From the NCBI RefSeq assembly GCF_016623585.1, contig NZ_JAEHFY010000018.1, positions 1 through 64,000 of the forward strand: DNA of 64,000 nucleotides, read 5' to 3'. Shown in pieces: positions 34,913 to 43,275 of this stretch. This DNA comes from Pedobacter segetis. Lineage in GTDB: Bacteria; Bacteroidota; Bacteroidia; Sphingobacteriales; Sphingobacteriaceae. The notes under the pieces are model-generated. The model saw only the letters and a list, made by a program, of their open reading frames with translations, was not told the origin of the DNA and did no database searches. The position numbers and the translations under genes are program-made. Each line of letters opens with the position of its first letter. Position 1 is the first letter of the stretch.

Positions 34913-35223
34913 TACATATTGCAGTTACAGTTTTCCATACAATCTAAAAGCTTGATCAAATCCTTTTCCCTTAAAGAATAAAAAACCTGTACGCCCTGTT
35001 TATCAGCTTTTAGCAAGCCTTTGATCTTCATATTTGTTAAATGATGAGACAATAAAGATTGCTCGCACTTTAAGTACTCCCCTATCTGATTAACGCTCAA
35101 TTGTTCATGGGCATCTAATAGGTTGATGATACCTAACCTAATTGGGTGTGCAACCGTTTTTAAAATATAGGCGGCTTTCTCCAATTTTTCTGGAGTGAGG
35201 TTTCTTTGCTGTATTTCTGTCAT
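34912..35223 (-). CDS. ArsR-family winged-helix repressor
   Basis: A 103-residue regulator using ATG at 35223 (MTEIQQRNLTPEKLEKAAYI). The upstream in-frame extension to 35319 is rejected because it would run through the promoter region. Winged helix: LKTVAHPIRLGIINLLD, then SVNQIGEYLKCEQSLLSHHL as recognition region and GVQVFYSLREKDLI as wing. Cys in YLKCEQS and a Cys-rich tail, DCMENCNCNM, could form the sensor site, either for persulfide as in SqrR/BigR or for arsenite. It heads the sulfur operon and is divergent from the arsenosugar-type genes, so it might control both. The ligand is not decided by sequence. Confidence 0.88.
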   Translation of the reverse strand: MTEIQQRNLTPEKLEKAAYILKTVAHPIRLGIINLLDAHEQLSVNQIGEYLKCEQSLLSHHLTNMKIKGLLKADKQGVQVFYSLREKDLIKLLDCMENCNCNM

Positions 35224-35230
35224 AACGACA

Positions 35231-35255
35231 CAAATATATGAACATATTATCATAT
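35231..35255 (-). promoter_or_regulatory. Candidate promoter/operator of the arsR-type operon
   Basis: On the minus strand TATATTTG (35238-35231) matches TAnnTTTG exactly. It overlaps a palindrome ATATG-AA-CATAT (35236-35247), with a further CATAT at 35251-35255. Overlap of operator and promoter suits autorepression by ArsR-family proteins. The promoter element is only 7 bases from the chosen start codon, so the transcript would be nearly leaderless. Confidence 0.5.
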
Positions 35256-35363
35256 AGAAGAATATCGTTTTAATAGATCCTTTTTTCTTCAGAAACGGTT
35301 TAAATGTTTTAACATCCAATTTTTTTGATAGAAATGATTACATTCGTGATTATTTTGCAAAAC

Positions 35364-35382
35364 CGATGTGAGATTTACATCG
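35364..35382. promoter_or_regulatory. Inverted repeat before the first DUF2064 gene
   Basis: CGATGT-N7-ACATCG, a perfect 6-base dyad located 28 bases upstream of the start at 35411, just after a TATTTTG sequence (35351-35357). It may be an operator for the plus-strand gene set. Function is inferred from position only. Confidence 0.4.
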
Positions 35383-35410
35383 TAATTGTAAAAAAACTAG
35401 CAAATTTTTA

Positions 35411-35854
35411 ATGAATAAATCAGCGATCATACTTTTTGCACATTTGCCAGATTTTGAGGCAAGGGTCAAAAGTTTATCCTATTTATCGTCTAAAAGAGCC
35501 ACAAAAAGGATATCCGCCTTTTTAACGCAACACTTTTTTAAGCTTTCTAAGCAAACTACGGCAGATACCTTCTTAATTGACACTTACCACCAAAACGGAA
35601 CAACTTTTGGCCAAAGGATTGCCAATGCTTTTGAGGATATTTATGCAAAAGGCTATCAAAATGTTATTTGTATAGGTAACGATTGCCCCAATTTAACGTT
35701 GGATAATCTACAAAATGCGATAAGCGAAACCGAGAATGGCAAAGTAGTTTTAGGGCCAACACAAGATGGTGGTACTTATCTGATAGGCATCCCAAGATCG
35801 CATTTTGACAAATATGCTTTTGAGAACGTTAAATGGCAAACCAACAATACTTAT
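35411..35854 (+). repeat. Direct repeat with 45490-45933, 441/444 identical
   Basis: Identity starts exactly at the ATG and ends abruptly after the codons for NNTY. The three differences are GTC/GCC (Val/Ala), CTA/CTG (silent) and GAC/GAT (silent). Sequence before and after is unrelated. The 10-kb segment between the copies could be deleted or duplicated by homologous recombination. Confidence 0.97.
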
Positions 35855-36082
35855 AAAGAATTAAAATCTAGTTTCGGTTCTGATTTTTTGCAATTGGAAA
35901 TGAAAACTGAAGTTGACCATAAAAAAGTTTTTTTATTAGAATGCGAAAATTATGTAGTTAAGGTTTTGATAAATATCATTAACGAATATTGTTTTATACC
36001 TAGAATAATATATAAAAGTAACCCTCAAAGGGTTTTCTTAATTGGCAGTTCTTTTTTAAAAGCCCCACCTTTTTCTATTTAA
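35411..36082 (+). CDS. DUF2064 arsenosugar-type glycosyltransferase, copy 1
   Basis: A 223-residue protein of the DUF2064/TIGR04282 family, a CofC-like nucleotide-sugar transferase fold linked to arsenosugar biosynthesis through its usual arsS neighbour. Family blocks: AIILFAHLPDFEARVKSL at the start, CIGNDCPNLTLDNL (canonical GxDCPxL, about 91-104) and VLGPTQDGGTYLIGIP (canonical GPxxDGGYxL, about 117-132). Bases 35411-35854 are nearly identical to 45490-45933 in copy 2 (3 differences in 444); after that the proteins diverge completely. The C-terminus ends KAPPFSI. It is followed by the peroxidase-like and arsS genes on the same strand. Confidence 0.87.
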   Translation: MNKSAIILFAHLPDFEARVKSLSYLSSKRATKRISAFLTQHFFKLSKQTTADTFLIDTYHQNGTTFGQRIANAFEDIYAKGYQNVICIGNDCPNLTLDNLQNAISETENGKVVLGPTQDGGTYLIGIPRSHFDKYAFENVKWQTNNTYKELKSSFGSDFLQLEMKTEVDHKKVFLLECENYVVKVLINIINEYCFIPRIIYKSNPQRVFLIGSSFLKAPPFSI

Positions 36083-36167
36083 TTAATCAAAACGCTTAAA
36101 TAAAATCAATTTTTATTTATTAAAAACTGAACGACATTTTAAGGTCGTTTTAAAAAAATCATACGCT

Positions 36168-36500
36168 ATGGCAAATTATTTTGACTCAGAAGATTTGAAG
36201 AAATTTGGAAACATTACAGAGTTCCAAAAACCCTTAGGCGATAAATTCTTCGATTATTATAATGAAGTTTTTAAAGAAGGAGCTTTAACGGTAAGAGAAA
36301 AATCCCTTATCGCCTTGGCGGTTGCACATGCGGTCCAATGCCCTTATTGCATTGATGCCTATTCTTCAGATTGCCTTAAAAAAGGTGCAGATGAGGAACA
36401 GATGATGGAAGCCGTTCATGTGGCGGCTGCTATAAAAAGTGGCGCAACTTTGGTTTTTGGGGTACAAATGATGAACCATGTAAAAGATAAAACGATGTAA
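36168..36500 (+). CDS. Arsenosugar-associated peroxidase-like protein (AhpD/CMD fold)
   Basis: A 110-residue carboxymuconolactone-decarboxylase-fold protein. It contains the redox motif HAVQCPYCIDAYSSDCLKK, with C-x-x-C and the downstream His/Asp typical of AhpD-like peroxidases (about 53-71). Its stop lies two bases before the arsS start. This small protein is the regular partner of ArsS radical SAM enzymes. It may use its dithiol to reduce or bind trivalent arsenic species, but the actual reaction is not known. Confidence 0.9.
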   Translation: MANYFDSEDLKKFGNITEFQKPLGDKFFDYYNEVFKEGALTVREKSLIALAVAHAVQCPYCIDAYSSDCLKKGADEEQMMEAVHVAAAIKSGATLVFGVQMMNHVKDKTM

Positions 36501-36502
36501 TT

Positions 36503-37570
36503 ATGGGCGTTAAACAAATCTCAAAATCTTTAAAAGCATCAGGAAATGCACTAAACGATACTTTTTATCAACTAAAAGTATTATCCCAAAAAGATGTACA
36601 TGATGGTGCCTATGAAAGCTTTCATAAAAAAATAAAATCTTTTGGTGTTGATGCCATAAAAGTTTCTGATCTTGAAATTTTCCAAATCAACATTGGTAAA
36701 CTCTGCAACCAAACTTGTTCACACTGCCATGTGGATGCAGGGCCAGATAGAAAAGAGGAAAACATGTCTTTTGAAACTTTAGAAAGATGCCTTTATCTGA
36801 TTAAGACCTATAACTTTAAAAAAGTTGATATAACAGGTGGTGCACCAGAAATGAACGCCCATTTTAGATGGTTTGTGGAAGAATGTACAAAAGCCGATAT
36901 TGAGGTTATGGTTAGGTGTAACCTTACCATTATTATGGCTAATAAGAAATACCATGATTTACCCGACTTTTTTAAAGCGAACAATGTACACGTAATTTCT
37001 TCTTTACCGTCTTTCTCTGCAATGCGCACAGATGCACAACGCGGAGACGGCGTTTTTGAAGATTCTATTGCAGCTTTGCAAAAGTTAAACGCCGTTGGTT
37101 ATGGCCAAGAAGGAAGCGGTTTAATCATTGATCTGGTTTATAACCCTTCCGGTGCATATTTACCAGGCGACCAAGCTTCGATGGAAGCCGAATTTAAAAG
37201 ACAGCTGAAACGCAAGTTTGATATCGTATTTAACAGTTTATTTGCAATTACCAATTTACCGGTAAGTCGTTTTTTGGATTATTTATTGGAAACTAATAAA
37301 TATCTGGACTATATGCATGAACTGGTAAACGCATTTAACCCTTCTACTTTGGATGGATTGATGTGTAAAAACACCATAAGCATTAGCTGGGATGGCTTTA
37401 TGTACGATTGTGATTTTAACCAAATGCTAGATCTAAAATTTACTGGAAAAGCCAAACACATAAATGATTTCGATTTTGAGGAAATTATGGACCGCAAAAT
37501 CATTATCAATAACCATTGCTATGGCTGTACTGCTGGGGCAGGAAGTAGCTGTGGCGGGGAGATAACTTAG
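36503..37570 (+). CDS. arsS: Radical SAM arsenosugar biosynthesis protein ArsS
   Basis: A 355-residue radical SAM enzyme. The [4Fe-4S] motif is KLCNQTCSHCHVDAGP (C-x3-C-x2-C, about 68-83), followed by KKVDITGGAPEMN and the SAM-binding strands. The C-terminus carries an extra cysteine cluster, NNHCYGCTAGAGSSCGGEIT, the hallmark of this family, with Cys at the site where some relatives have selenocysteine. ArsS enzymes join the 5'-deoxyadenosyl group of SAM to dimethylarsenite, giving the nucleoside precursor of arsenosugars. Two bases separate it from the peroxidase-like gene. No arsM is visible in this window. Confidence 0.93.
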   Translation: MGVKQISKSLKASGNALNDTFYQLKVLSQKDVHDGAYESFHKKIKSFGVDAIKVSDLEIFQINIGKLCNQTCSHCHVDAGPDRKEENMSFETLERCLYLIKTYNFKKVDITGGAPEMNAHFRWFVEECTKADIEVMVRCNLTIIMANKKYHDLPDFFKANNVHVISSLPSFSAMRTDAQRGDGVFEDSIAALQKLNAVGYGQEGSGLIIDLVYNPSGAYLPGDQASMEAEFKRQLKRKFDIVFNSLFAITNLPVSRFLDYLLETNKYLDYMHELVNAFNPSTLDGLMCKNTISISWDGFMYDCDFNQMLDLKFTGKAKHINDFDFEEIMDRKIIINNHCYGCTAGAGSSCGGEIT

Positions 37571-37658
37571 TTGTTTTTAACCAAAGAGATAATTGAGAAA
37601 ACACACAAAGTCTAATGAAATAACTGTTTAGCTTTAATGTTCTCCGTTTAAACTCTTA

Positions 37659-38387
37659 ATGCTTTTTGTGGTTCCTAAAAAACATCAGTTAATTATAAAA
37701 AATTTGAAACAAAACCTTCAAAAATCTAAAACCTGTGTCCTTTATTTTACAAGGGGGAAATCTGGCGTAAAGTCGTTTTCTTCCAGTAAAAAGAAATCTG
37801 CTGCGGTACAACGTCTTTTGTTTTTTAAAACCCTGTCAGAAATCAGGAAAACTAAGCTTGATTTTCAGATAAGCAACGGTAAGATATTTGGAGAAGATGT
37901 TTTAAATCGGTTAAATGGTGCTGTTGCTCAGATTTTTGCATCGGGATTTGAACAGATTATTGTTGTGGGTGATGATACCCCTGAACTTTCTATCCAACAA
38001 ATCCTACAGGCTGATCAAGCTTTAAAAAACGGGAATATTTGCATTGGCCCTGCCAAAGATGGCGGAACATATTTAATGGCTTTTAGCCGGTCTGATTTCC
38101 AAAAAGGTATTTTACAAAACCTTACCTGGCACAATGCTAATTTCAGGGATGAATTGCTTGAAAACATAGCTTCTGCTCATCTTGATTATGAACTTTTAGC
38201 TCCTCTTGAAGATTTAGATACAGCTTCTGATTTATCAATCTTTCTATCTAGATCTTCCATCAATTCTTTTTTTAGGATTTTAAAAAATCTGTTTTTTATC
38301 ATTCAAAAAAGATTTTCAACCTACCATAAATATTCGCAAAAATTCTTTGAGTATTCTTTGGATAGAGGTCCGCCCAAAATGATTTAA
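37659..38387 (+). CDS. DUF2064 arsenosugar-type glycosyltransferase, divergent copy 3
   Basis: A 242-residue third paralogue, strongly diverged from copies 1 and 2. It has an N-terminal extension of about 25 residues. Canonical blocks are IVVGDDTPELSIQQI (Thr in place of Cys) and CIGPAKDGGTYLMAFS, and the motif PLEDLDTASDL as in standard DUF2064 proteins. The C-terminal tail ends DRGPPKMI, like the RGPP tail of copy 2. It follows arsS by 88 bases. ATG at 37659 is used; an in-frame TTG at 37704 would remove most of the extension. Confidence 0.8.
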   Translation: MLFVVPKKHQLIIKNLKQNLQKSKTCVLYFTRGKSGVKSFSSSKKKSAAVQRLLFFKTLSEIRKTKLDFQISNGKIFGEDVLNRLNGAVAQIFASGFEQIIVVGDDTPELSIQQILQADQALKNGNICIGPAKDGGTYLMAFSRSDFQKGILQNLTWHNANFRDELLENIASAHLDYELLAPLEDLDTASDLSIFLSRSSINSFFRILKNLFFIIQKRFSTYHKYSQKFFEYSLDRGPPKMI

Positions 38388-38419
38388 TGCCTTCGGGATA
38401 AGGTACAACTTTCTCACGT

Positions 38420-38533
38420 CGTCATTTCGAGGTACGGGAAACGAAGTTCATCGAAGATAAATCTCATATTCAAAGTGTGTATTTGGTGTGCAATACCTAT
38501 TTATGAGATGTTTGATAATCGTTCAACGTGACG
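38420..38533. repeat. Imperfect palindromic element (MITE-like)
   Basis: Outer arms CGTCA (38420-38424) and TGACG (38529-38533); inner arms ATCTCATA (38461-38468) and TATGAGAT (38502-38509). The CGTCATTTCGAG edge and AACGTGACG edge recall dispersed palindromic elements of this group. No open frame inside. Confidence 0.6.
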
Positions 38534-38600
38534 AAAAGCGGAGAAAACGCCAAAAATCTCAAAACTAATTCATCAATTTTTTTAGCTAATTATTATCAGA

Positions 38601-41600
38601 ATGAAATCAATCTATACGATTGTGATGTCCTTTTTTTTGCTGAACCTTGCAGTTGCGCAAACTGTAAAAATAAACGGGACAGTTATAGATCAAGTTACCG
38701 GTAAAAAAATCATCGGCGTAAGTATCAAAGAAAAAAACCAGCCAAACAATGGCACTGCAAGTAATGCCGATGGTGTATTCGGTTTAAATGTATCATCTGC
38801 AAATGCAGTTTTAATTTTCAGTTATATAGGTTACAACACAAGAGAAGTTGCACTAAACGGAAAAACCAACTTACAGGTAAGTTTAAACCCAGGTTTGTTA
38901 TTAAACGAAACGGTAGTAACTGCTTTAGGTGTGGAAAGAGAATCTAAATCATTAGGCTACAATGTTCAGCAAATACAAGCCAAAGAAATCTCGGAAGTAA
39001 AATCTGTGAACTTTTTAGACAATATTACCGCCAAAGTTGCCGGGGTAACAATTACGCAAGGCGCTAGTGGGGTAGGCTCTACCTCAAAAATTGTAATCCG
39101 TGGCGAAAGTTCTTTCGCCAACAACAACCCGCTTTTTGTGGTTGATGGTACGCCAGTTAACAATATTGATATTGTGCCACGGTATGTAGAAGCACCATCA
39201 AGCTTTCAGGCGATAGACTTTGGAAACGGCGCAATGGACATTAACCCAGATGATATTGCTTCTGTTTCGGTTTTAAAAGGCGCAGCAGCGGCTGCACTTT
39301 ACGGAAGCAGGGCGGCTAACGGTGTAATTTTAATTAACACCAAAGACGGCAGCAATTCCAAAGGTTTTGGCGTGAGTTTTAACTCCACTACTTCCATTGA
39401 AAGCCCTTTTAAACTGCCGGAATTCCAGAATACTTACGGACAAGGAAATGGCGGTCAGTTTGCGTTTAAGGATGGTTTGGGTGGCGGGGTTAATGATGTA
39501 TTAACTTATTCTTATGGTCCGAAATTAGACCAAGGAACACTGATTGCCCAGTACGACAGTCCGGTTACTTTGCCTGATGGAAGGGTTGTACGTGGTGGCG
39601 ATGTTGGCGTGTATAGCAATATTCCAATCACTCCTACCCCTTTCATCTCGCACCCAGATAACTTAAAAGATTTTTACGAAACCGGAAAAACCTTCATCAA
39701 TAATCTGTCTTTCAGTGGCAAATACGACAAAGGGAATTACCGCTTATCATACACGGATTTGAACAGCCAATCCTTTATTCCAGGAGTTGATTATTTACGC
39801 AAAAACCTTTCGGCAAATCTTAGTTTTCAGCCTACCAGCAAACTGAGTGCAAAATCAACCATTATTTACCAGAATGCAAAAAGTAACAATCGCCCATCAA
39901 GCGGATACGGTTCTGAAAACTTACAGTATGGATTATTGGCTTGGCTGCCTCGTTCACTAGATATTGAACCACTTAAAAACTACTGGCAAACAGGTTTGGA
40001 AGGTTTAAGAAACTACTCTTACAATTATACCTATTTCGACAATCCGTATTTCATTTTAAAAGAAAACAGAAACGAATTGAACCGCGACCGCATCTTCGGG
40101 AATATTGCCTTAAAATATGATTTGGCGCCGCATTTATTTGTTCAGTTACGAAGCGGTATGGATTACAGCAATGAAGGAAGAAGATTGTTAAGGAATTACA
40201 GTACCAACCGTTTTAAAAACGGTGCTTACGCAGAGCAAAACGTATTTTACCGCGAAATAAACACAGACGCTTTAATTAATTATACCAGAAAAATCAACAA
40301 TTTCGGATTTGATCTTTCATTAGGAGGCAACCAACTAACGCAGGATTTTAAAAGTAACCAAACACAAACATCAGCTTTAGCGCAACCGGCCTTATTTACT
40401 TTGGCAAATGCAGCAACACCTTTAGAGATTTTTACTTTCGCCAGTAGAAAACGCATCAACAGTACTTACGGAAGTGCAAAATTCAGTTTTAAAAACTACC
40501 TATTTGTGGATGTTACAGGCAGAAACGATTGGTCCAGCGCATTGGCAACGCCTTTAAGTACCAAAAACACGTCTTTCTTTTACCCTTCCGTTTCCGGGAG
40601 CTTTGTGCTTTCAGAAATTACAAAACTGCCAAAGGGAATATCGTTCCTGAAATTGAGAGCAAGTTATGCGCAAATTGGTAATGATACAGATCCTTACCAA
40701 ACCGCAGGCGCTTTTGTACCTGCAACACCTTATAACAGCGCCCCTACATTAACCGACCAAAACATTATAGCTAACCCAAATTTGAAACCCGAGCAAACAA
40801 AATCAGCCGAATTTGGTACTGATATTCGTTTTTTTGGCGACCGATTGGGAATTGATGCCACTTATTACAACTCCTTAACAGAAAACCAAATCCTATCGTT
40901 ACCGGTTTCAATTTCAACCGGATATGCACAACGTGTCACAAACGGTGGTGCTGTACGCTCAAAAGGCGTTGAACTCATTTTAACCGGTACGCCTATTTTA
41001 AGCAAAAACTTTAGGTGGAACTCAACCGTAAATTTTAGTACCAATACTTCAACCGTTGAATCTTTACCCGATGGTGCAAAGCAACTTACTTTAGCCTACG
41101 CCCGGGTGTACGACAGCCCTGCACAAACCGTTTACTACATTGCTACAGAAGGCGGTAAAATAGGCGATTTGTGGGGAACTGGTTACTTAAAAAACAGCGA
41201 CGGTAAATTTATTGTTGACGCAAGTGGCAACCTCATTACCGATAATACTTTAAAAAAGCTGGGTAACTATAACCCTGATTTTATGATGGGTTTTAGTAAC
41301 TCGTTTAAATACAAACAGTTTGATTTTGGCTTTTTATTTGACTGGAGAAAAGGTGGGATTTTAGTTTCCCGAACCTTGGCTTTGGCCGGAGTTGCTGGAC
41401 AGTTAAAAGAAACCGAATACCGCCCTACAGACGGTTTAGCCTTTGATGGCGTAGTAAACACCGGAACAAGCACAAACCCAGTATATATAACCAATACCAA
41501 AAAAATATCTGCAGAAAGCTATTACCGCCAGTTTTACGACCGCAATAATGAGGAGAACAATACTTACGATGACTCGTATTTAAAACTGCGTCAGTTTAAT

Positions 41601-41825
41601 TTGGGCTACACGTTTGATAAAGCGGCTTTATCAAAAACTTTCCTTAAAGATGTGCAGAGCATAAAAGTATCTTTTGTAGGCAAAAATGTATTTGCTATAT
41701 CAAAAATACCTCATTTTGATCCTGAGCAGTTAGCCTTGCAGGGCAACAAGTTTTTAAACGGAACTGAAGATATGAGTTACCCAAGCGCTAGGAGTTTCGG
41801 TTTAAGTTTAGGTATTAATTTTTAA
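38601..41825 (+). CDS. SusC/RagA-family TonB-linked outer-membrane transporter
   Basis: A 1074-residue transporter with signal peptide (MKSIYTIVMSFFLLNLAVAQ) and a carboxypeptidase-like domain (VKINGTVIDQVTGKKIIGVS). The plug has VVTALGVERESKSLGY, IVIRGESSFANNNPLFVVDG and GAAAAALYGSRAANGVILI, and the barrel ends ARSFGLSLGINF. The VTALGIxRExKSLGY signature marks the large SusC subgroup. It forms a pair with the SusD gene 11 bases downstream and is followed by an SSS symporter. Because it sits inside the arsenosugar-type set it may import a sugar or nucleoside-like compound, but the substrate is unknown. Confidence 0.95.
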   Translation: MKSIYTIVMSFFLLNLAVAQTVKINGTVIDQVTGKKIIGVSIKEKNQPNNGTASNADGVFGLNVSSANAVLIFSYIGYNTREVALNGKTNLQVSLNPGLLLNETVVTALGVERESKSLGYNVQQIQAKEISEVKSVNFLDNITAKVAGVTITQGASGVGSTSKIVIRGESSFANNNPLFVVDGTPVNNIDIVPRYVEAPSSFQAIDFGNGAMDINPDDIASVSVLKGAAAAALYGSRAANGVILINTKDGSNSKGFGVSFNSTTSIESPFKLPEFQNTYGQGNGGQFAFKDGLGGGVNDVLTYSYGPKLDQGTLIAQYDSPVTLPDGRVVRGGDVGVYSNIPITPTPFISHPDNLKDFYETGKTFINNLSFSGKYDKGNYRLSYTDLNSQSFIPGVDYLRKNLSANLSFQPTSKLSAKSTIIYQNAKSNNRPSSGYGSENLQYGLLAWLPRSLDIEPLKNYWQTGLEGLRNYSYNYTYFDNPYFILKENRNELNRDRIFGNIALKYDLAPHLFVQLRSGMDYSNEGRRLLRNYSTNRFKNGAYAEQNVFYREINTDALINYTRKINNFGFDLSLGGNQLTQDFKSNQTQTSALAQPALFTLANAATPLEIFTFASRKRINSTYGSAKFSFKNYLFVDVTGRNDWSSALATPLSTKNTSFFYPSVSGSFVLSEITKLPKGISFLKLRASYAQIGNDTDPYQTAGAFVPATPYNSAPTLTDQNIIANPNLKPEQTKSAEFGTDIRFFGDRLGIDATYYNSLTENQILSLPVSISTGYAQRVTNGGAVRSKGVELILTGTPILSKNFRWNSTVNFSTNTSTVESLPDGAKQLTLAYARVYDSPAQTVYYIATEGGKIGDLWGTGYLKNSDGKFIVDASGNLITDNTLKKLGNYNPDFMMGFSNSFKYKQFDFGFLFDWRKGGILVSRTLALAGVAGQLKETEYRPTDGLAFDGVVNTGTSTNPVYITNTKKISAESYYRQFYDRNNEENNTYDDSYLKLRQFNLGYTFDKAALSKTFLKDVQSIKVSFVGKNVFAISKIPHFDPEQLALQGNKFLNGTEDMSYPSARSFGLSLGINF

Positions 41826-41836
41826 GAGACAGAACG

Positions 41837-43273
41837 ATGAAACGATATATAATTTTACTAATTGCCACTTTAGGACTGGCATCTTGCACCAAAGATTTGA
41901 GCGAGATCAACACCAATACAAACTCACCGATAGATGCCCAGCCCTCGCTTTTATTTAGGAAAGTGCTGTTTGATTACGGCGAGCAAATGTCTTTTGAAGC
42001 TTTTGACGCAGGCAATTTATTAGGGCAGTATTTTACAATGATTGATTTTAACAATTTCGATCGCCATGCTTTATCCGAGCCATTGTACGCCGGAAATCCT
42101 TGGCCTTTTATTTACAAAAACCTCCGCGATAACGAAATTGTTTTACAGAAATCCATCAACAACCCCACCTTTGCGGTTTACAAAGGCCCGGCTTTGGTAA
42201 TGAAAGCTTATATGACGGCCGCTTTAACCGATTTATACGGCGATGTGCCTTACAACGAAGCCTTAAAAGGAAAATCGCAGATTTTTACACCTAAATACGA
42301 TAAGCAGGAGGATATTTACCAAGGTGCGGATGGTATTTTGAAAAACCTAGAAAATGCGATAACCGCAATGACAGCTTACACAGGCACTAACAAGTTAGAT
42401 GGCGATATTGTGTACAACGGCAATCTCCAAAACTGGATTAAATTTGCCAATTCCTTACGTATCAAATATCTGATGCGGATTTCGGGAAAGGTAAATGTGG
42501 CGGCGCAGTTACAGGCCATTTATACCGCTGGCAATTACATCGGGGCAAACGCAAACAACGCAGTTTTTCAGTTTTCGGCAACTGCACCAAACAATTTTAG
42601 GATTACCACCACAAGAATTGGCGATTTTAGTTTGTACATCATGTCAAAAACGGCCGAAGAAATCCTTAAAAACTACAATGATCCCCGTCTCTCCTTATTT
42701 TATCGCCCAACTGCCGGCAACGCAAGTTTGTATACCGGTTTGATCAACGGCCCTGATGCAACCACAAACCCAGTAACTGTATCTAATTACAGCTTAACCG
42801 GAACTATTTTCAGGGAAAACGGTGCCAACTTAAAATACAACTACATGACTGCTTGGGAAACCAATTTCTTTTTAGCCGAAGCGGCACAAAAAGGCTTAAT
42901 CACAGCAGTGCCAAAAACATTGTACGATTTGGCCGTAACCCAAGGTTTTGAATATTGGAACGTAACCATGCCGGCTACTTATTTAACTACTGGTCCGGCA
43001 TTGTTTAATCCGCTTTCGTCCGATGCCTTAAAGTTAATCATCACACAAAAGTGGATTCCTAACAATTTAAATGGTTACGAAGCTTGGATAGAATACCGCA
43101 GAACAGGTTTTCCGCTTTTAAAACCAGTACAAGCCAGCAGAAATAATGGTTTATACCCAGTGAGGATGCCTTACCCGCAAGAAGAATCAACCTTAAACCA
43201 AGCCAACTATAAAGCGGCGGCAACAGCAACAAATAATAACAGCATCAACACCAAAGTTTGGTGGAATAATTAA
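41837..43273 (+). CDS. SusD/RagB-family lipoprotein
   Basis: A 478-residue SusD-like protein with lipobox LGLASC-TKDL. Family features are KNPRDNEIVLQKS-like helices, VMKAYMTAALTDLYGDVPYNEAL, IKFANSLRIKYLMRISG and the C-terminal ITQKWIPNNLNGYEAWIEYR, GLYPVRMPYPQEE. It belongs to the SusD-homologue subgroup that pairs with the SusC type upstream. It lies 11 bases after SusC and 2 bases before the symporter, a tight three-gene import unit. Confidence 0.93.
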   Translation: MKRYIILLIATLGLASCTKDLSEINTNTNSPIDAQPSLLFRKVLFDYGEQMSFEAFDAGNLLGQYFTMIDFNNFDRHALSEPLYAGNPWPFIYKNLRDNEIVLQKSINNPTFAVYKGPALVMKAYMTAALTDLYGDVPYNEALKGKSQIFTPKYDKQEDIYQGADGILKNLENAITAMTAYTGTNKLDGDIVYNGNLQNWIKFANSLRIKYLMRISGKVNVAAQLQAIYTAGNYIGANANNAVFQFSATAPNNFRITTTRIGDFSLYIMSKTAEEILKNYNDPRLSLFYRPTAGNASLYTGLINGPDATTNPVTVSNYSLTGTIFRENGANLKYNYMTAWETNFFLAEAAQKGLITAVPKTLYDLAVTQGFEYWNVTMPATYLTTGPALFNPLSSDALKLIITQKWIPNNLNGYEAWIEYRRTGFPLLKPVQASRNNGLYPVRMPYPQEESTLNQANYKAAATATNNNSINTKVWWNN

Positions 43274-43275
43274 AA

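Noticed and set aside
35224-35319. N-terminal extension of the ArsR-type protein
   Set aside because: It would translate the promoter/operator region and adds a segment not found in ArsR-family proteins; ATG at 35223 gives the normal length.
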